DNA of 64,000 nucleotides from Azospirillum sp. 412522 (GTDB lineage: Bacteria; Pseudomonadota; Alphaproteobacteria; Azospirillales; Azospirillaceae). This document shows, piece by piece, positions 1 through 8,096 of this stretch (position 1 is its first letter; each line of letters begins with the position of its first letter). Where the stretch lies: assembly GCF_019805165.1 (NCBI RefSeq), contig NZ_RWIJ01000025.1, positions 1-64,000 of the forward strand, in the 5' to 3' direction. The notes beneath the pieces were generated by a model that saw only the letters and a program-made list of their open reading frames with translations, had not been told where the DNA came from and ran no database searches. The translations under genes and the position numbers were made by a program.

Positions 1-32
1 CCCCGACCCTCTCCCCGGGGGGGAGAGGGGGA
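1..32. repeat. GC-rich palindrome at window edge
   Basis: CCCTCTCCCC and GGGGAGAGGG-type arms face each other around a run of G residues. The motif is typical of intergenic palindromes in high-GC alphaproteobacteria, yet here it lies inside an open minus-strand frame (the DUF1537 gene). Confidence 0.5.
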
Positions 33-1328
33 AAGCAACCGTTCGAACAGATCCTCGCCGCCCATCTGCCCGCCCTTCAGCATCAGCTCCAGCCCGTCGA
101 CCGCCGGATCGTCGGCATGGGTCCTGCTGACGGCGACCCCCGGCGCCAGCGTGCAGCGGTAGGACAACCCCCAGCACCCCAGCGCCCGCACCGCGAGGCT
201 GGAGGTGTCGCCGCCGGCAATGCCGACCCGGCGCAGGGCCACCCGCCGCAGCACCGCCGCGACGAAGTCCGCCGTCGCCGCCGCGACCCGCCCGGCCTGC
301 GCGGTGTCCGCCGTCCCGGAGTCCGCCGGTGCCGTCCACACCAGCGTGTGGCGACCGGCCGCCAGCGACGCCGCCACCTCCCCCAACAGCGTTTCCGCAT
401 ATCCGGGGTCGCCGCACAGCGCCGCCGCATCGGCCTGGATGCGCGCGTAGGACGCCGCCGCCTCGATCTGCCGCCGCGTCACCGGCGACAGGCTGCCCGC
501 CATCAGGAACACCGGCCTGTCCGCCTTGGCCAGCGGCGTCTCCGCCACCGCCCGCGCATCGCAGCCGGCGTTCCAATGCGCGACCAGCGCTTGCGCCACG
601 CTGCTCGGCCCGACCGCCAGCAACGCCTCTCGCTCGGCCCGCTCCCAGATCAGCCGCCCGACGGTGGGCAGATCCTCGGCCCTCGCCACATCCAGCAGCA
701 GCGCCGACGGCCCCTCCGCCACCAGACTGTCCAGCCGCCCGTCGAGCGCATCGCCGTCCAGCCCGTACTCCGGAAAATGCAGCGCCGCCATGCCCCACAG
801 CCCCTGCGCGGCCAGATGCCGGCGCAGGTCGGCCTCCGCCATCGGGGTGACGGGGTGGACGCTCATCGTCGGGTGGCGGTCGATGCGATGGACGGCGCCG
901 CCGGTCCCCGCCGCCGCGAACAAAGTGCTGAACAGGCAATAGCGCCCGATGTTCGGCTGCCCGCCCACCACCGGCCGGAAGCGGTTGGGGAAATGCGGGG
1001 CGAGCGTCCGCACCGCCTCGCCGATGCTGCCGACATCGGCCGCGCTGTCGAAGGTGGAGCAGCATTTGTAATGCATCACCGCCACGCCGAGTGCGGCGAA
1101 GAAGCGGCCGACCGGCTCCAGCTCCGCCCGCATGGCGTCCGGCGCCATGCTCCGCGCCGCCCCGGCGATCCCCACCGCATCGAGCGGCCCGGCTTCCCCC
1201 AACCGGGCGACATCCGGCACGTCGAGGAACAGCAGCGCCCGCTGCCCGGCCTTCGCCAGGGCTGCCAGCGTGTCGGTCGCCCCGGTGAAGTCGTCGCCGT
1301 ACCAGCCCAGTCGGGGAGTCGCCGCCAT
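1..1328 (-). CDS. DUF1537 four-carbon acid-sugar kinase, 3' end beyond window
   Basis: Reading from ATG at 1328, the N-terminus GWYGDDFTGATDTL, then GIAGAARSM, HYKCCSTFDS and GQPNIGRYCLF are hallmarks of the four-carbon acid-sugar kinase family (OtnK/OiaK/DtnK group). These enzymes phosphorylate 3-oxo-tetronates or 3-oxo-isoapionate with ATP in the cytoplasm. The start lies 5 nt after the stop of the RuBisCO-like gene, so the two are almost certainly co-transcribed. The frame has no stop before base 1. The last residues visible (about 33 to 3) are encoded by a GC-rich inverted repeat and read as low-complexity SPSPPPRGEGR, so the native end may have been extended into an intergenic palindrome. 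By analogy with D-apionate catabolism, where an OiaK kinase feeds an OiaX or OiaT RuBisCO-like enzyme, the substrate may be a branched or C4-C5 oxo-acid sugar. The family call is firm, the substrate is inferred. Confidence 0.88.
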   Translation of the reverse strand, partial: MAATPRLGWYGDDFTGATDTLAALAKAGQRALLFLDVPDVARLGEAGPLDAVGIAGAARSMAPDAMRAELEPVGRFFAALGVAVMHYKCCSTFDSAADVGSIGEAVRTLAPHFPNRFRPVVGGQPNIGRYCLFSTLFAAAGTGGAVHRIDRHPTMSVHPVTPMAEADLRRHLAAQGLWGMAALHFPEYGLDGDALDGRLDSLVAEGPSALLLDVARAEDLPTVGRLIWERAEREALLAVGPSSVAQALVAHWNAGCDARAVAETPLAKADRPVFLMAGSLSPVTRRQIEAAASYARIQADAAALCGDPGYAETLLGEVAASLAAGRHTLVWTAPADSGTADTAQAGRVAAATADFVAAVLRRVALRRVGIAGGDTSSLAVRALGCWGLSYRCTLAPGVAVSRTHADDPAVDGLELMLKGGQMGGEDLFERLLSPSPPRGEGR

Positions 1329-1333
1329 CGCCC

Positions 1334-2614
1334 TCAGCCCTTCTTTCCGAAGAAGTCGAGCGACCGCCGCAGCTCCGGCTGCCCCGCCGCCGCCTCGTCC
1401 AGCGTGCGCCCGGCCCGCACGGCGTCCCAGGCCTGCCGGATGCTCCGCACGCCGGCCGCCGGCCCGTCGGGATGGGCCATGATGCCGCCGCCGGACATGA
1501 ACAGCAGGTCGGCGGTCCCCACCGCCTCCCAGGTGACCGGCACCGTCCCGGCCCATTGTCCGGAGGAGAAGGCCGGCATCACGACGTCGGCTGCATCGGG
1601 CGCATCCGCCGCCAGCGGCGCCAGACAGGCCCGCGCCCCGTCGATCACCTCCGCGTCGGGCTGGGCGAACTTGCCGTTCAGCCCGTGGACATGCATGTGG
1701 TCCACGCCCGTCAGCCGCCACAGCGCCTGAAAGGCGTCGAAGCCGATGCCGAGCAGCGGATGGCGCGACAGCGCGCCGAAGCCGTTGCGGTGGCCGTGCA
1801 GCACCAGCCCGCTGTGCCGGCGCAGCGTCTGCACCGCCGAATAGCCGCACCAGTTCAGGCTGACCATGATGCAGGACCCGCCCTCGCGCTCCACCAGATC
1901 GGCGTGGCGGCGCATGGCGTCGGTCTCGTCGGTGATGTTGAAGGCGACCATCACATGCTTGCCGGTGCGGTCCTGGTGGCGGCGCACCCGGTCCATCACC
2001 GCCGGGATGCGCCGGGCCAGCGGCGCATGGGCCGGATCGGCGCAGATCTCGTCGTCCTTGATGAAGTCCAGCCCGGCGGCGCACAGCGTGCCGACCAGCT
2101 CGCCGGTCTCCTCCGCCGACAGCCCGACATTCGGCTTGATGATGGAGCCGACCAGCGGCCCGTCCGCCACCCCGGTCAGCCGCCGGGTTCCGGCGACGCC
2201 GTGGCGGGGCAGGTCGAACTGCGCGCGGTAGGCCTGCGGGATGCGCAGGCTCTCCAGCCGCAGTCCCGTCACCTCGCCCAGGTCATAGAGGTTGCCCGCC
2301 ACCGTCGCCGCCAGCGTCGGCAGATTGGCGCCGATGTTGGCGGTGGGGAAGGAGATGGTGACGCGCGCCCGCCGCCAGGGTCCTGGATTGCGTTGCCGTT
2401 CCAGCCAGGTGTTGGGCAGGGCAGGGGTCTCGGCGACGTCCAGCTTCTCCACCGATTCGACGATGGCGCGGGCGCGGGCGCGCAGGTCGTCGGTCTCGCC
2501 ATGGACGCGGGTGAAGGTGCCGCAGGACTGCTCCCCCGCCATCACCTCCGCCACCTTGCCCGGGGCGAGGGGGGTTTCGATCAGGTATGTCGCTTCGATG
2601 CGGTCGGCGTGCAT
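1334..2614 (-). CDS. RuBisCO-like protein (RLP), OiaX/OiaT-type candidate
   Basis: A 426-residue RuBisCO large-chain homologue, distinct from the true CbbL at 33.5 kb. The RuBisCO active-site landmarks can be followed: the first catalytic lysine in GSIIKPNVGLS (K160, but KPN instead of KPK), the carbamylation and metal motif FIKDDE (K186, D188, E189), HGHRNGFG (H273-H275), a loop-6-like lysine in NGKF (K315) and the phosphate-binding SGGG. Loss of the second lysine of KPK and its operon context argue against CO2 fixation. In D-apiose/D-apionate catabolism, RLPs next to a DUF1537 kinase decarboxylate or hydrolyse 3-oxo-isoapionate 4-phosphate, which is the best available model. The start ATG at 2614 follows an AGGGG ribosome site that overlaps the stop of the VOC gene. 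A downstream kinase and an upstream TRAP transporter make this an uptake-to-catabolism operon. Exact reaction unknown. Confidence 0.88.
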   Translation of the reverse strand: MHADRIEATYLIETPLAPGKVAEVMAGEQSCGTFTRVHGETDDLRARARAIVESVEKLDVAETPALPNTWLERQRNPGPWRRARVTISFPTANIGANLPTLAATVAGNLYDLGEVTGLRLESLRIPQAYRAQFDLPRHGVAGTRRLTGVADGPLVGSIIKPNVGLSAEETGELVGTLCAAGLDFIKDDEICADPAHAPLARRIPAVMDRVRRHQDRTGKHVMVAFNITDETDAMRRHADLVEREGGSCIMVSLNWCGYSAVQTLRRHSGLVLHGHRNGFGALSRHPLLGIGFDAFQALWRLTGVDHMHVHGLNGKFAQPDAEVIDGARACLAPLAADAPDAADVVMPAFSSGQWAGTVPVTWEAVGTADLLFMSGGGIMAHPDGPAAGVRSIRQAWDAVRAGRTLDEAAAGQPELRRSLDFFGKKG

Positions 2615-2626
2615 GATGGCCGCCCC

Positions 2627-3166
2627 TTACAGCTTGCTCAGGTCCGGGAAGGGCCGCACCGGGTCGCTGCCGTCCCAGCCCATCGACGCCTCGCGGATCA
2701 GGTCGAACATCCTGCCCTTCGGCCCGGCGACCTCGGACAGCTCGATCACCGTGCCGGGATGGTATTCGGTGTCGAAATAGATGAAGCGGCCCTTCTCGCC
2801 GACCTCGCCGCTCATCACCGGCTTGAAGCCCTGGCCGAGCAGCCGTTCCAGGTCGGCGTCGTAATCCTCGGTCCAGTAGGCGACATGCTGCAAACCGGTG
2901 TTCCCGGCCTGGAGGAAGTCGCGGTACATCGACGGCGCGTCGTTGCGGGTCTGGATCAGCTCCATCTGCAGCGGGCCGGAATTGGCCAGCGCCACCGAGT
3001 TGTGAACCTCGTAGGATTCGCCGCGGTAGCTGTAGTTCCGGATCGGAACCCGCTCGTTGTAGAACCACGGCCCGATGCCGAGCGTGCGGCTCCAATAGTC
3101 CATGGCGGCCTCGATGTCGCGCACGACGTAGCCAGCCTGACGGATCTGGCCGAAGAATCGGCTCAT
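2627..3166 (-). CDS. VOC (glyoxalase/dioxygenase superfamily) protein
   Basis: A 179-residue vicinal-oxygen-chelate protein. The two beta-alpha-beta-beta-beta modules are visible: RQAGYVVRDIEAAMDYW near the N-terminus and GLQHVAYWTEDYDADLERL in the second half, with likely metal ligands MELIQ, LQHVAYW and VIELSE. The first-strand ligand, usually His, reads Gln. The start ATG at 3166 was chosen because GGAG lies 8-9 nt upstream; the frame opens slightly earlier without homology. It sits 12 nt before the RLP gene and after the TRAP permease, so it probably acts on the same substrate, for example as an epimerase, isomerase or lyase of an oxo-acid. VOC proteins are catalytically diverse and nothing here fixes the reaction. 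Confidence 0.8.
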   Translation of the reverse strand: MSRFFGQIRQAGYVVRDIEAAMDYWSRTLGIGPWFYNERVPIRNYSYRGESYEVHNSVALANSGPLQMELIQTRNDAPSMYRDFLQAGNTGLQHVAYWTEDYDADLERLLGQGFKPVMSGEVGEKGRFIYFDTEYHPGTVIELSEVAGPKGRMFDLIREASMGWDGSDPVRPFPDLSKL

Positions 3167-3229
3167 TGAAGGAACTCCGGATAAGAGGAAAACGGGTGGC
3201 TTTAACGGGCCCAAAAACCGAGCCCGCTT

Positions 3230-5128
3230 TCAGCGGGCCAGGAAGCCGGTCGAAATCCAGGGAATGGCGGCGACGATCACCAGCCCGACCAGCAGAGCGC
3301 CGACATAGCCCCAGATATGCTTCAGGCCGTCGTCGGGGTTGACCTTGCTGATGGCGCAGGCGCCGTAATAGCCGACGCCGAAGGGCGGGGCGAACAGGCC
3401 GATGCCCATGGCGAAGATGACGACCATCGCATAATGGACCTCGTGCACGCCGGCCGCGCGGGCGATGGGGAACAGCAGCGGTCCGAACAGCACGATGGCG
3501 GGGATGCCCTCCAGAACGCTGCCCAGGATGATGAAGGCGACGATGGAGATGGCGAGGAAGCCGTAGGCGCCGCCGGGAATGCCGGCCATGAAGCGCGCAA
3601 GGTCGGACGAGAAGCCGGACTGGGTCAGGCCCCAGGCCATCGAGGTGGCGCAGCCGACGATGAAGATGATGGCCCCGGTCAGCGACGCCGTCTCGATCAG
3701 CATCGGCTTCAGCCGGCGCCAGTCGAACTGGCGGTAGATCAGCAGCCCGACGATGGTGGAATAGGCGATGCCGATGGTCGACACCTCGGTCGCCGTCGCG
3801 ATGCCCTCGACCACCGCGGCGCGGATGACGAAGGGCAGCAGGATGGCGGGCAGCGCCACCATGGCGAGCCGGGCGATCTCGCGGCCGGGGGTGCGCTCGA
3901 CATGGCTCAGGTCTTCGCCCCGATAGCGCCGCCAGACCACGAAGCACAGGCAGGCGCCCAGCACCACGCCCGGCAGCATGCCGCCGGTGAACAGCGCGGC
4001 GATCGACACGCCGGTGACCGAGCCGATGGTGATCAGCACGATGCTGGGCGGGATGGTCTCGGTCTGCGCGCCGGTGGCGGACAGCAGCGCCACCAGATCG
4101 CCGGGAGGGGCGCCGCGCTTCTTCATCTCCGGAAACAGCACCGGGGCGATGGCCGCCATGTCGGCGATCTTCGAACCGGAGATGCCCGACACCAGATACA
4201 TCGCGCCGATCAGCACATAGGACAGGCCGCCGCGGACATGGCCGAGCAGGCTTGCCAGGAACTGGATCATGGCGCGGGCCATGCCGGTCATCTCGATCAA
4301 GAGACCGAGGAAGACGAACAGCGGCACCGCCAGCAGGATCAGGTGGCTCATCCCCTCGTCCAGCCGGCCGACCATCACCAGCAGCGGCGTCGAGGTGGTC
4401 AGCGCCAGATAGGAGAAGGTGGCGAGCGCGAAGGAGAAGGCGATGGGCACGCCGGCGAAGACGTTGGCGGCGACCAGCCCGACGAAGAAGATGACGAGGT
4501 TCAGCTGCCCCAGCGGCTTCAGCAGCGGCCCGGCGACCCAGAAGCCGGCGACGATGGCGCCGGTCACCAGCGCCGCCGCCAGCACGGTCAGGGGCTTGGC
4601 CACGCGCAGCAGCCGGAACAGCGCCGCCACCAGCATCAGCCCCAGCCCGACCGGCAGGGCCGAGGCCCGCCAGGCGTTGGACACCTCCATCGCCGGGGTG
4701 GTGATGAACTGCTCCTCCATCGCGTAATCGACGGCGTGGTAGAGCACCAGCGTCAGGAAGGCGATGGGGGCGGTGATGGCGATGCATTCCAGCAGGCTGC
4801 GCGCCTGCGGGCCGACGCGGCTGACCAGCCCGGTCATCCGCATATGCTCGCCGCGGCGCAGCGCCACGACGGCGCCCAGCATCGACAGCCACAGGAACAG
4901 GATCGAGGCCAGCTCGTCCGACCACACCAGCGGGGTGTGGAACAGGTAGCGGGCGGTGACGCCGGCCAGCAGGACGACGATCTCGACCAGCACCAGAAGG
5001 CCCGCCACGACCTCGACCCCGACGGACAGGCCATGGTCGATCCGGCGCAGCAGCGAGGCGGCGCCGCCGGCACCCAGAGTGCCGGGAGGCTCGGCGAAGC
5101 CGTGGACCGGCTCGGACATGTGGGACAT
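3230..5128 (-). CDS. TRAP transporter fused small-large permease (DctQM)
   Basis: A 632-residue integral membrane protein. Residues of about 25-190 form a DctQ-type four-helix small subunit (GVEVVAGLLVLVEIVVLLAGV, then LASILFLWLSMLGA), and the remainder is a DctM large permease with many hydrophobic helices, for example GVPIAFSFALATFSYLAL, VPLFVFLGLLIEMTG, VSGISGSKIADMAAI and PPFGVGYYGA. Such fusions import carboxylate-type substrates using the sodium or proton gradient together with a periplasmic DctP protein, which is encoded just upstream. The start at 5128 is preceded by AAGGAAC at proper spacing; longer in-frame starts lack a ribosome site. The downstream RLP and kinase suggest that the cargo is a sugar acid. 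Confidence 0.92.
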   Translation of the reverse strand: MSHMSEPVHGFAEPPGTLGAGGAASLLRRIDHGLSVGVEVVAGLLVLVEIVVLLAGVTARYLFHTPLVWSDELASILFLWLSMLGAVVALRRGEHMRMTGLVSRVGPQARSLLECIAITAPIAFLTLVLYHAVDYAMEEQFITTPAMEVSNAWRASALPVGLGLMLVAALFRLLRVAKPLTVLAAALVTGAIVAGFWVAGPLLKPLGQLNLVIFFVGLVAANVFAGVPIAFSFALATFSYLALTTSTPLLVMVGRLDEGMSHLILLAVPLFVFLGLLIEMTGMARAMIQFLASLLGHVRGGLSYVLIGAMYLVSGISGSKIADMAAIAPVLFPEMKKRGAPPGDLVALLSATGAQTETIPPSIVLITIGSVTGVSIAALFTGGMLPGVVLGACLCFVVWRRYRGEDLSHVERTPGREIARLAMVALPAILLPFVIRAAVVEGIATATEVSTIGIAYSTIVGLLIYRQFDWRRLKPMLIETASLTGAIIFIVGCATSMAWGLTQSGFSSDLARFMAGIPGGAYGFLAISIVAFIILGSVLEGIPAIVLFGPLLFPIARAAGVHEVHYAMVVIFAMGIGLFAPPFGVGYYGACAISKVNPDDGLKHIWGYVGALLVGLVIVAAIPWISTGFLAR

Positions 5129-5245
5129 GGCGGGATGTTCCTTCATGCGGGAGGACCAGGGAGTTTGTGAGTTCCGCTTCTGCCGGCTGTCGTTCCTGCC
5201 GTCGCGCACCGGCGCCGACTTGCAGGATGCCGGCACCTTTTCCGG

Positions 5246-5330
5246 CGTCGTCCCCGCGAAGGCGGGGATCCAGGCTTACCCATTGGTTCTGCTCGGGAAA
5301 CACTGGATCCCCGCCTCTGCGGGGATGACG
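5246..5330. repeat. Interspersed palindromic repeat, about 85 bp
   Basis: Two head-to-head copies of the CCCCGCGAAGGCGGGGATCC-type hairpin unit face each other between dctQM and dctP. The spacer contains TACCCATTGGTT and GGGAAAC. The same arrangement and spacer recur at about 20056-20142. Such REP-like units are intergenic and may act as mRNA 3'-end structures or transposon-derived elements. Confidence 0.75.
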
Positions 5331-5382
5331 GCCGACAAGGGGCTCTGGAAACTCACAGCCTCTGTTTTCAAAGGATCGGCGG

Positions 5383-6411
5383 TCAGGCGAGCTTGCCGAC
5401 CGCCTCTTCCAGCAGGCCCCAGGCCTCGTCGCCGAAGCGGCCCTTCCATTCGCCGTAGAAGCCGCTGTCGCGCAGCTTGGCGCGGAAGCTGTCGGGCGAC
5501 GGCTGGTTGAAGGTCAGCCCCTTCGCTTCCAGGTCGGCCTTGACCGACTGGTTCAGCGCCTTGATGTCGCCGCGCTGCGCCACGCCGGCGTCGTTGATGG
5601 CGTTGGCGACGATGGTCTGCATGTCCGCCGGCAGGCCCTTCCAGGCGCGGCCGTTGGCGATGAACCAGAAGCCGTCCCAGATGTGGTTCGACAGCGAGCA
5701 GTATTTCTGAACCTCGTACAGCTTGGCGACCTGGATGATCGGCAGCGGGTTCTCCTGCGCGTCGACGATCCGGGTCTGCAGCGACGAATAGACCTCGCTG
5801 AACTGCAGGCTGGTCGGGGCGGCCCCCAGCCCCTTGAACATGGCGATGCTGAGCGGGCTGACCGGAACGCGGATCTTCAGCCCGCCCATGTCGGCGGCGG
5901 AGTTGATCGCCTTGTCGCCGCTGGTCATCTGGCGGAAGCCGTTGTCCCACATCTTGTCGAAGGCGTAGAGCCCGACCTTGGAGATGGCTTCGCGGACATG
6001 GGCGCCCAGCTTGCCGTCCATCGCCTTCCACACCTGGTCGTAGTCGGAGAAGGCGAAGCCGACCGCGTTGATCGCGGCGACGGGAACCAGCGTGGCGATC
6101 ACCAGGGCAGAGGGCGTGAAGAAGGTCAGGCCGCCGCTGCGCACCTGGGACAGCATGTCGGTGTCGCCGCCAAGCTGGTTGTTCGGGAAGATCTTGACCA
6201 CGACCTTGCCGTTCGATTCCTTGGCGATCCGCTCCGCCGCCTCGTTGGCGCGGACGTTCAGCGGATGGCTCAGCGGCAGGTTGTTGCCGTATTTCAGCTC
6301 GAACTCGGCGGCGCGCGCGATGTGCGGCATGCCGATGACGGCGCCGGCGGCCCCGATTGCAGGCGCGGTGGCAATGGCCTTCAGCATCGTGCGGCGGCTC
6401 AGACTGGTCAT
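5383..6411 (-). CDS. TRAP transporter periplasmic substrate-binding protein (DctP family)
   Basis: A 342-residue extracytoplasmic binding protein. The N-terminus MTSLSRRTMLKAIATAP is followed by an Ala/Gly-rich hydrophobic stretch and a probable cleavage site at HIARA-AE, and resembles a twin-arginine (Tat) signal (SRRTMLK). The mature part has the DctP-fold features ELKYGNNLPLSHPLN, KVVVKIFPNNQLGGDTDML and IRVPVSPLSIAMFKGLGAAP, the last carrying the conserved Arg that normally pairs with a substrate carboxylate. The start at 6411 follows GGGAGG by 7 nt. It is the first gene of the operon that continues with dctQM, VOC, RLP and kinase, and is divergent from a LacI regulator. A carboxylate-bearing sugar is the most likely ligand. 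Confidence 0.92.
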   Translation of the reverse strand: MTSLSRRTMLKAIATAPAIGAAGAVIGMPHIARAAEFELKYGNNLPLSHPLNVRANEAAERIAKESNGKVVVKIFPNNQLGGDTDMLSQVRSGGLTFFTPSALVIATLVPVAAINAVGFAFSDYDQVWKAMDGKLGAHVREAISKVGLYAFDKMWDNGFRQMTSGDKAINSAADMGGLKIRVPVSPLSIAMFKGLGAAPTSLQFSEVYSSLQTRIVDAQENPLPIIQVAKLYEVQKYCSLSNHIWDGFWFIANGRAWKGLPADMQTIVANAINDAGVAQRGDIKALNQSVKADLEAKGLTFNQPSPDSFRAKLRDSGFYGEWKGRFGDEAWGLLEEAVGKLA

Positions 6412-6552
6412 TTCAAACCTCCCATGGATCACCGGCCGACCTTGCTTTTCCGGCCTTGCGTTTCTGATGTGATCTGATGTCAATTGATGATTGTTGGATG
6501 GACGGTATGTCCAGTGCCGATAAGTGTCAAACGACAAAGATGATGGTTTTTG
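6412..6552. promoter_or_regulatory. Divergent promoter region of TRAP/RLP operon and lacI-type gene
   Basis: This 141-bp spacer is less GC-rich than its surroundings and must hold both promoters. A perfect 8-bp palindrome TCAATTGA (6480-6487) lies among several TGATG repeats and is the best candidate for part of a LacI-family operator. I cannot identify convincing -35/-10 pairs. Confidence 0.4.
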
Positions 6553-7641
6553 ATGGCCTCGATGAAGGATGATCCGGAAACCGCCGTAGTGTCGCGCGGC
6601 CTGCCGCGGGTGGCCGACATCGCGCAGGCCGCCGGTGTCTCCACCGCGACGGTCGACCGCGTGCTGAACCACCGGCCGGGGGTGCGTGCAGCCACCGTCC
6701 AACGGGTTTTGAAAGCGGCGGCGGAACTGGACTATCTGCCGGAGCCGGACCTCTATGCCGCCGCCGGGCAGAAGCCGATGCGGCTGTCCTTCCTGCTGCC
6801 CGCCGGCAACAACCGTTTCCTGACCGGTCTGGGCGAGATGATCCGCCGTGCCGACTCCACCCTCGCCCCGCATGGCGTCAAGGCGCAGGTGGAGTTCATC
6901 AAGAGTTTCAATCCGGACCTGCTGGCGCGCAGCCTGTTCCAGCATGGCCGCCGCGCCGACGGCGTCGCCTTCATGGCGCTGGAGCATCCGGCGGTGCGCG
7001 AGGCGGTGGACGCGCTGGCCGACCGCAACGTGCCGAGCGTGACGCTGATCTCCGACATCCTGAACTGCCGGCGCGCCGGCTATGTCGGGCTGGACAACCG
7101 CGCGGCCGGCCGCACCGCCGGCTACCTGATCGCGCGCTTTTTAAGACACCGTCCGGCCAAGGTGGCGATGATCGCCGGCAGCCTCAGCTACCGCGCGCAC
7201 GAGGACCGCGAGATGGGCTTCCTCCATGTCCTGAAGGAGATCGCCCCCGACATCGAGGTGGTCGGCCTGCGCGAAGGCCATGACGACGAGGGGAAGAGCT
7301 ACCGCCAGACCCGCATGCTGCTGGGCCTGCATCCCGACCTTGCCGGCGTCTACAACATCGGTGGCGGGGCGGAGGGCGTGGCCCGCGCGCTGAAGGAGAC
7401 GCGGCGGGAACGCGAAATGGTCTTCGTCGGCCACGGCCTGACCAACGAGACGCGCGGCCTGCTGATCGACGGGGCGCTGGATGCGGTGATCACCCAGGAT
7501 CCGCGCAACACGCTGTCGGCCTGCGTCGGCATCTTCACCAACCTGCGCGCCGGCCGCCCGGCCATGCAGGGGGTGGAAAGCCCGAGGGCGGAAGTGATCT
7601 TCCGCGAGAACCTGCCGAAGAACATGCTGCCGGACGAATGA
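6553..7641 (+). CDS. LacI-family transcriptional regulator
   Basis: A repressor-type protein of about 362 residues. The N-terminal helix-turn-helix plus hinge reads RVADIAQAAGVSTATVDRVLNHRPGVR, the diagnostic LacI motif, followed by a periplasmic-binding-protein-like ligand domain (LSFLLPAGNNRFLTGLGEMI, VTLISDI, RAGYVGLDNRAAGRTAGYLIARFL, VYNIGGGAEGVARALKE). This places it in the branch that binds sugars such as ribose or related acids. The start is uncertain: TTG 6550, ATG 6553 and ATG 6562 are adjacent and none has a strong ribosome site. It is divergent from the TRAP/RLP operon and is likely its local, substrate-responsive regulator. Confidence 0.88.
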   Translation: MASMKDDPETAVVSRGLPRVADIAQAAGVSTATVDRVLNHRPGVRAATVQRVLKAAAELDYLPEPDLYAAAGQKPMRLSFLLPAGNNRFLTGLGEMIRRADSTLAPHGVKAQVEFIKSFNPDLLARSLFQHGRRADGVAFMALEHPAVREAVDALADRNVPSVTLISDILNCRRAGYVGLDNRAAGRTAGYLIARFLRHRPAKVAMIAGSLSYRAHEDREMGFLHVLKEIAPDIEVVGLREGHDDEGKSYRQTRMLLGLHPDLAGVYNIGGGAEGVARALKETRREREMVFVGHGLTNETRGLLIDGALDAVITQDPRNTLSACVGIFTNLRAGRPAMQGVESPRAEVIFRENLPKNMLPDE

Positions 7642-8096
7642 AAGGCAAAATCCCTTCTCCCCGGGGCAGGGCAATCGCATATGGAAATTATGATTCTTTC
7701 CAAGGAGACTCGTCATGCCCGCGAAGGAGTTTGTGAAGAAATCGGGGGCTCGCTGAGAGAAGCCTCAAGTTTGGACGCCGCCGTGTCGGATCGTGTCTTG
7801 GGCCTCTCTCGGCCGTCATCCCCGCGGAGGCGGGGATCCGGGCCCTCCGCTCCAAGTACTTGAAGGGTCTGGATTCCCGCCTCCGCGGGAATGACGAGTG
7901 GTAGACGTGTCCGCCTGCCAAATCAGAGCTTTCTCAGATGAGTTTGATTTCTTCACAGGCTCGAAGGCGGGAATCCAGCCATCTCAGCCGCTTTACACGA
8001 GAGTTTCCTGGATCCCCGTTTTCGCGGGGATGACGGAAGTCCCTTCATAGGACTCCAGATCTCACATGCGATCGCGCTGCCCCCACGGGGAGAGGG
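7642..8096. repeat. Intergenic mosaic of nested inverted repeats
   Basis: No gene is supported in this 455-bp gap. Its ends (7661-7685 and 8062-8094) are inverted near-copies of one element, a CTCCCC/GGGG hairpin joined to ATCGCATATG or GATCGCATGTG. Inside, TGTGAAGAAATC (7732-7743) pairs perfectly with GATTTCTTCACA (7946-7957), with further imperfect pairing outward. Between these arms sits a head-to-head REP-type pair (about 7814-7897), and another REP unit follows near 7988-8036. Confidence 0.7.
7814..7897. repeat. REP-type palindrome pair
   Basis: CGTCATCCCCGCGGAGGCGGGGATCC and its inverted partner ending GCGGGAATGACG enclose a short spacer. The same unit as at 5246, 18187 and 20056, lying in the loop of the larger inverted repeat. 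Confidence 0.7.

Noticed and set aside
1334..2614. Second Calvin-cycle RuBisCO
   Set aside because: KPN replaces KPK, there is no small subunit, and the neighbours are a kinase and TRAP transporter, so it is a RuBisCO-like protein rather than a CO2-fixing enzyme.
7681..7921. Short frames on both strands in the repeat block
   Set aside because: They are formed by the palindromic REP units themselves.
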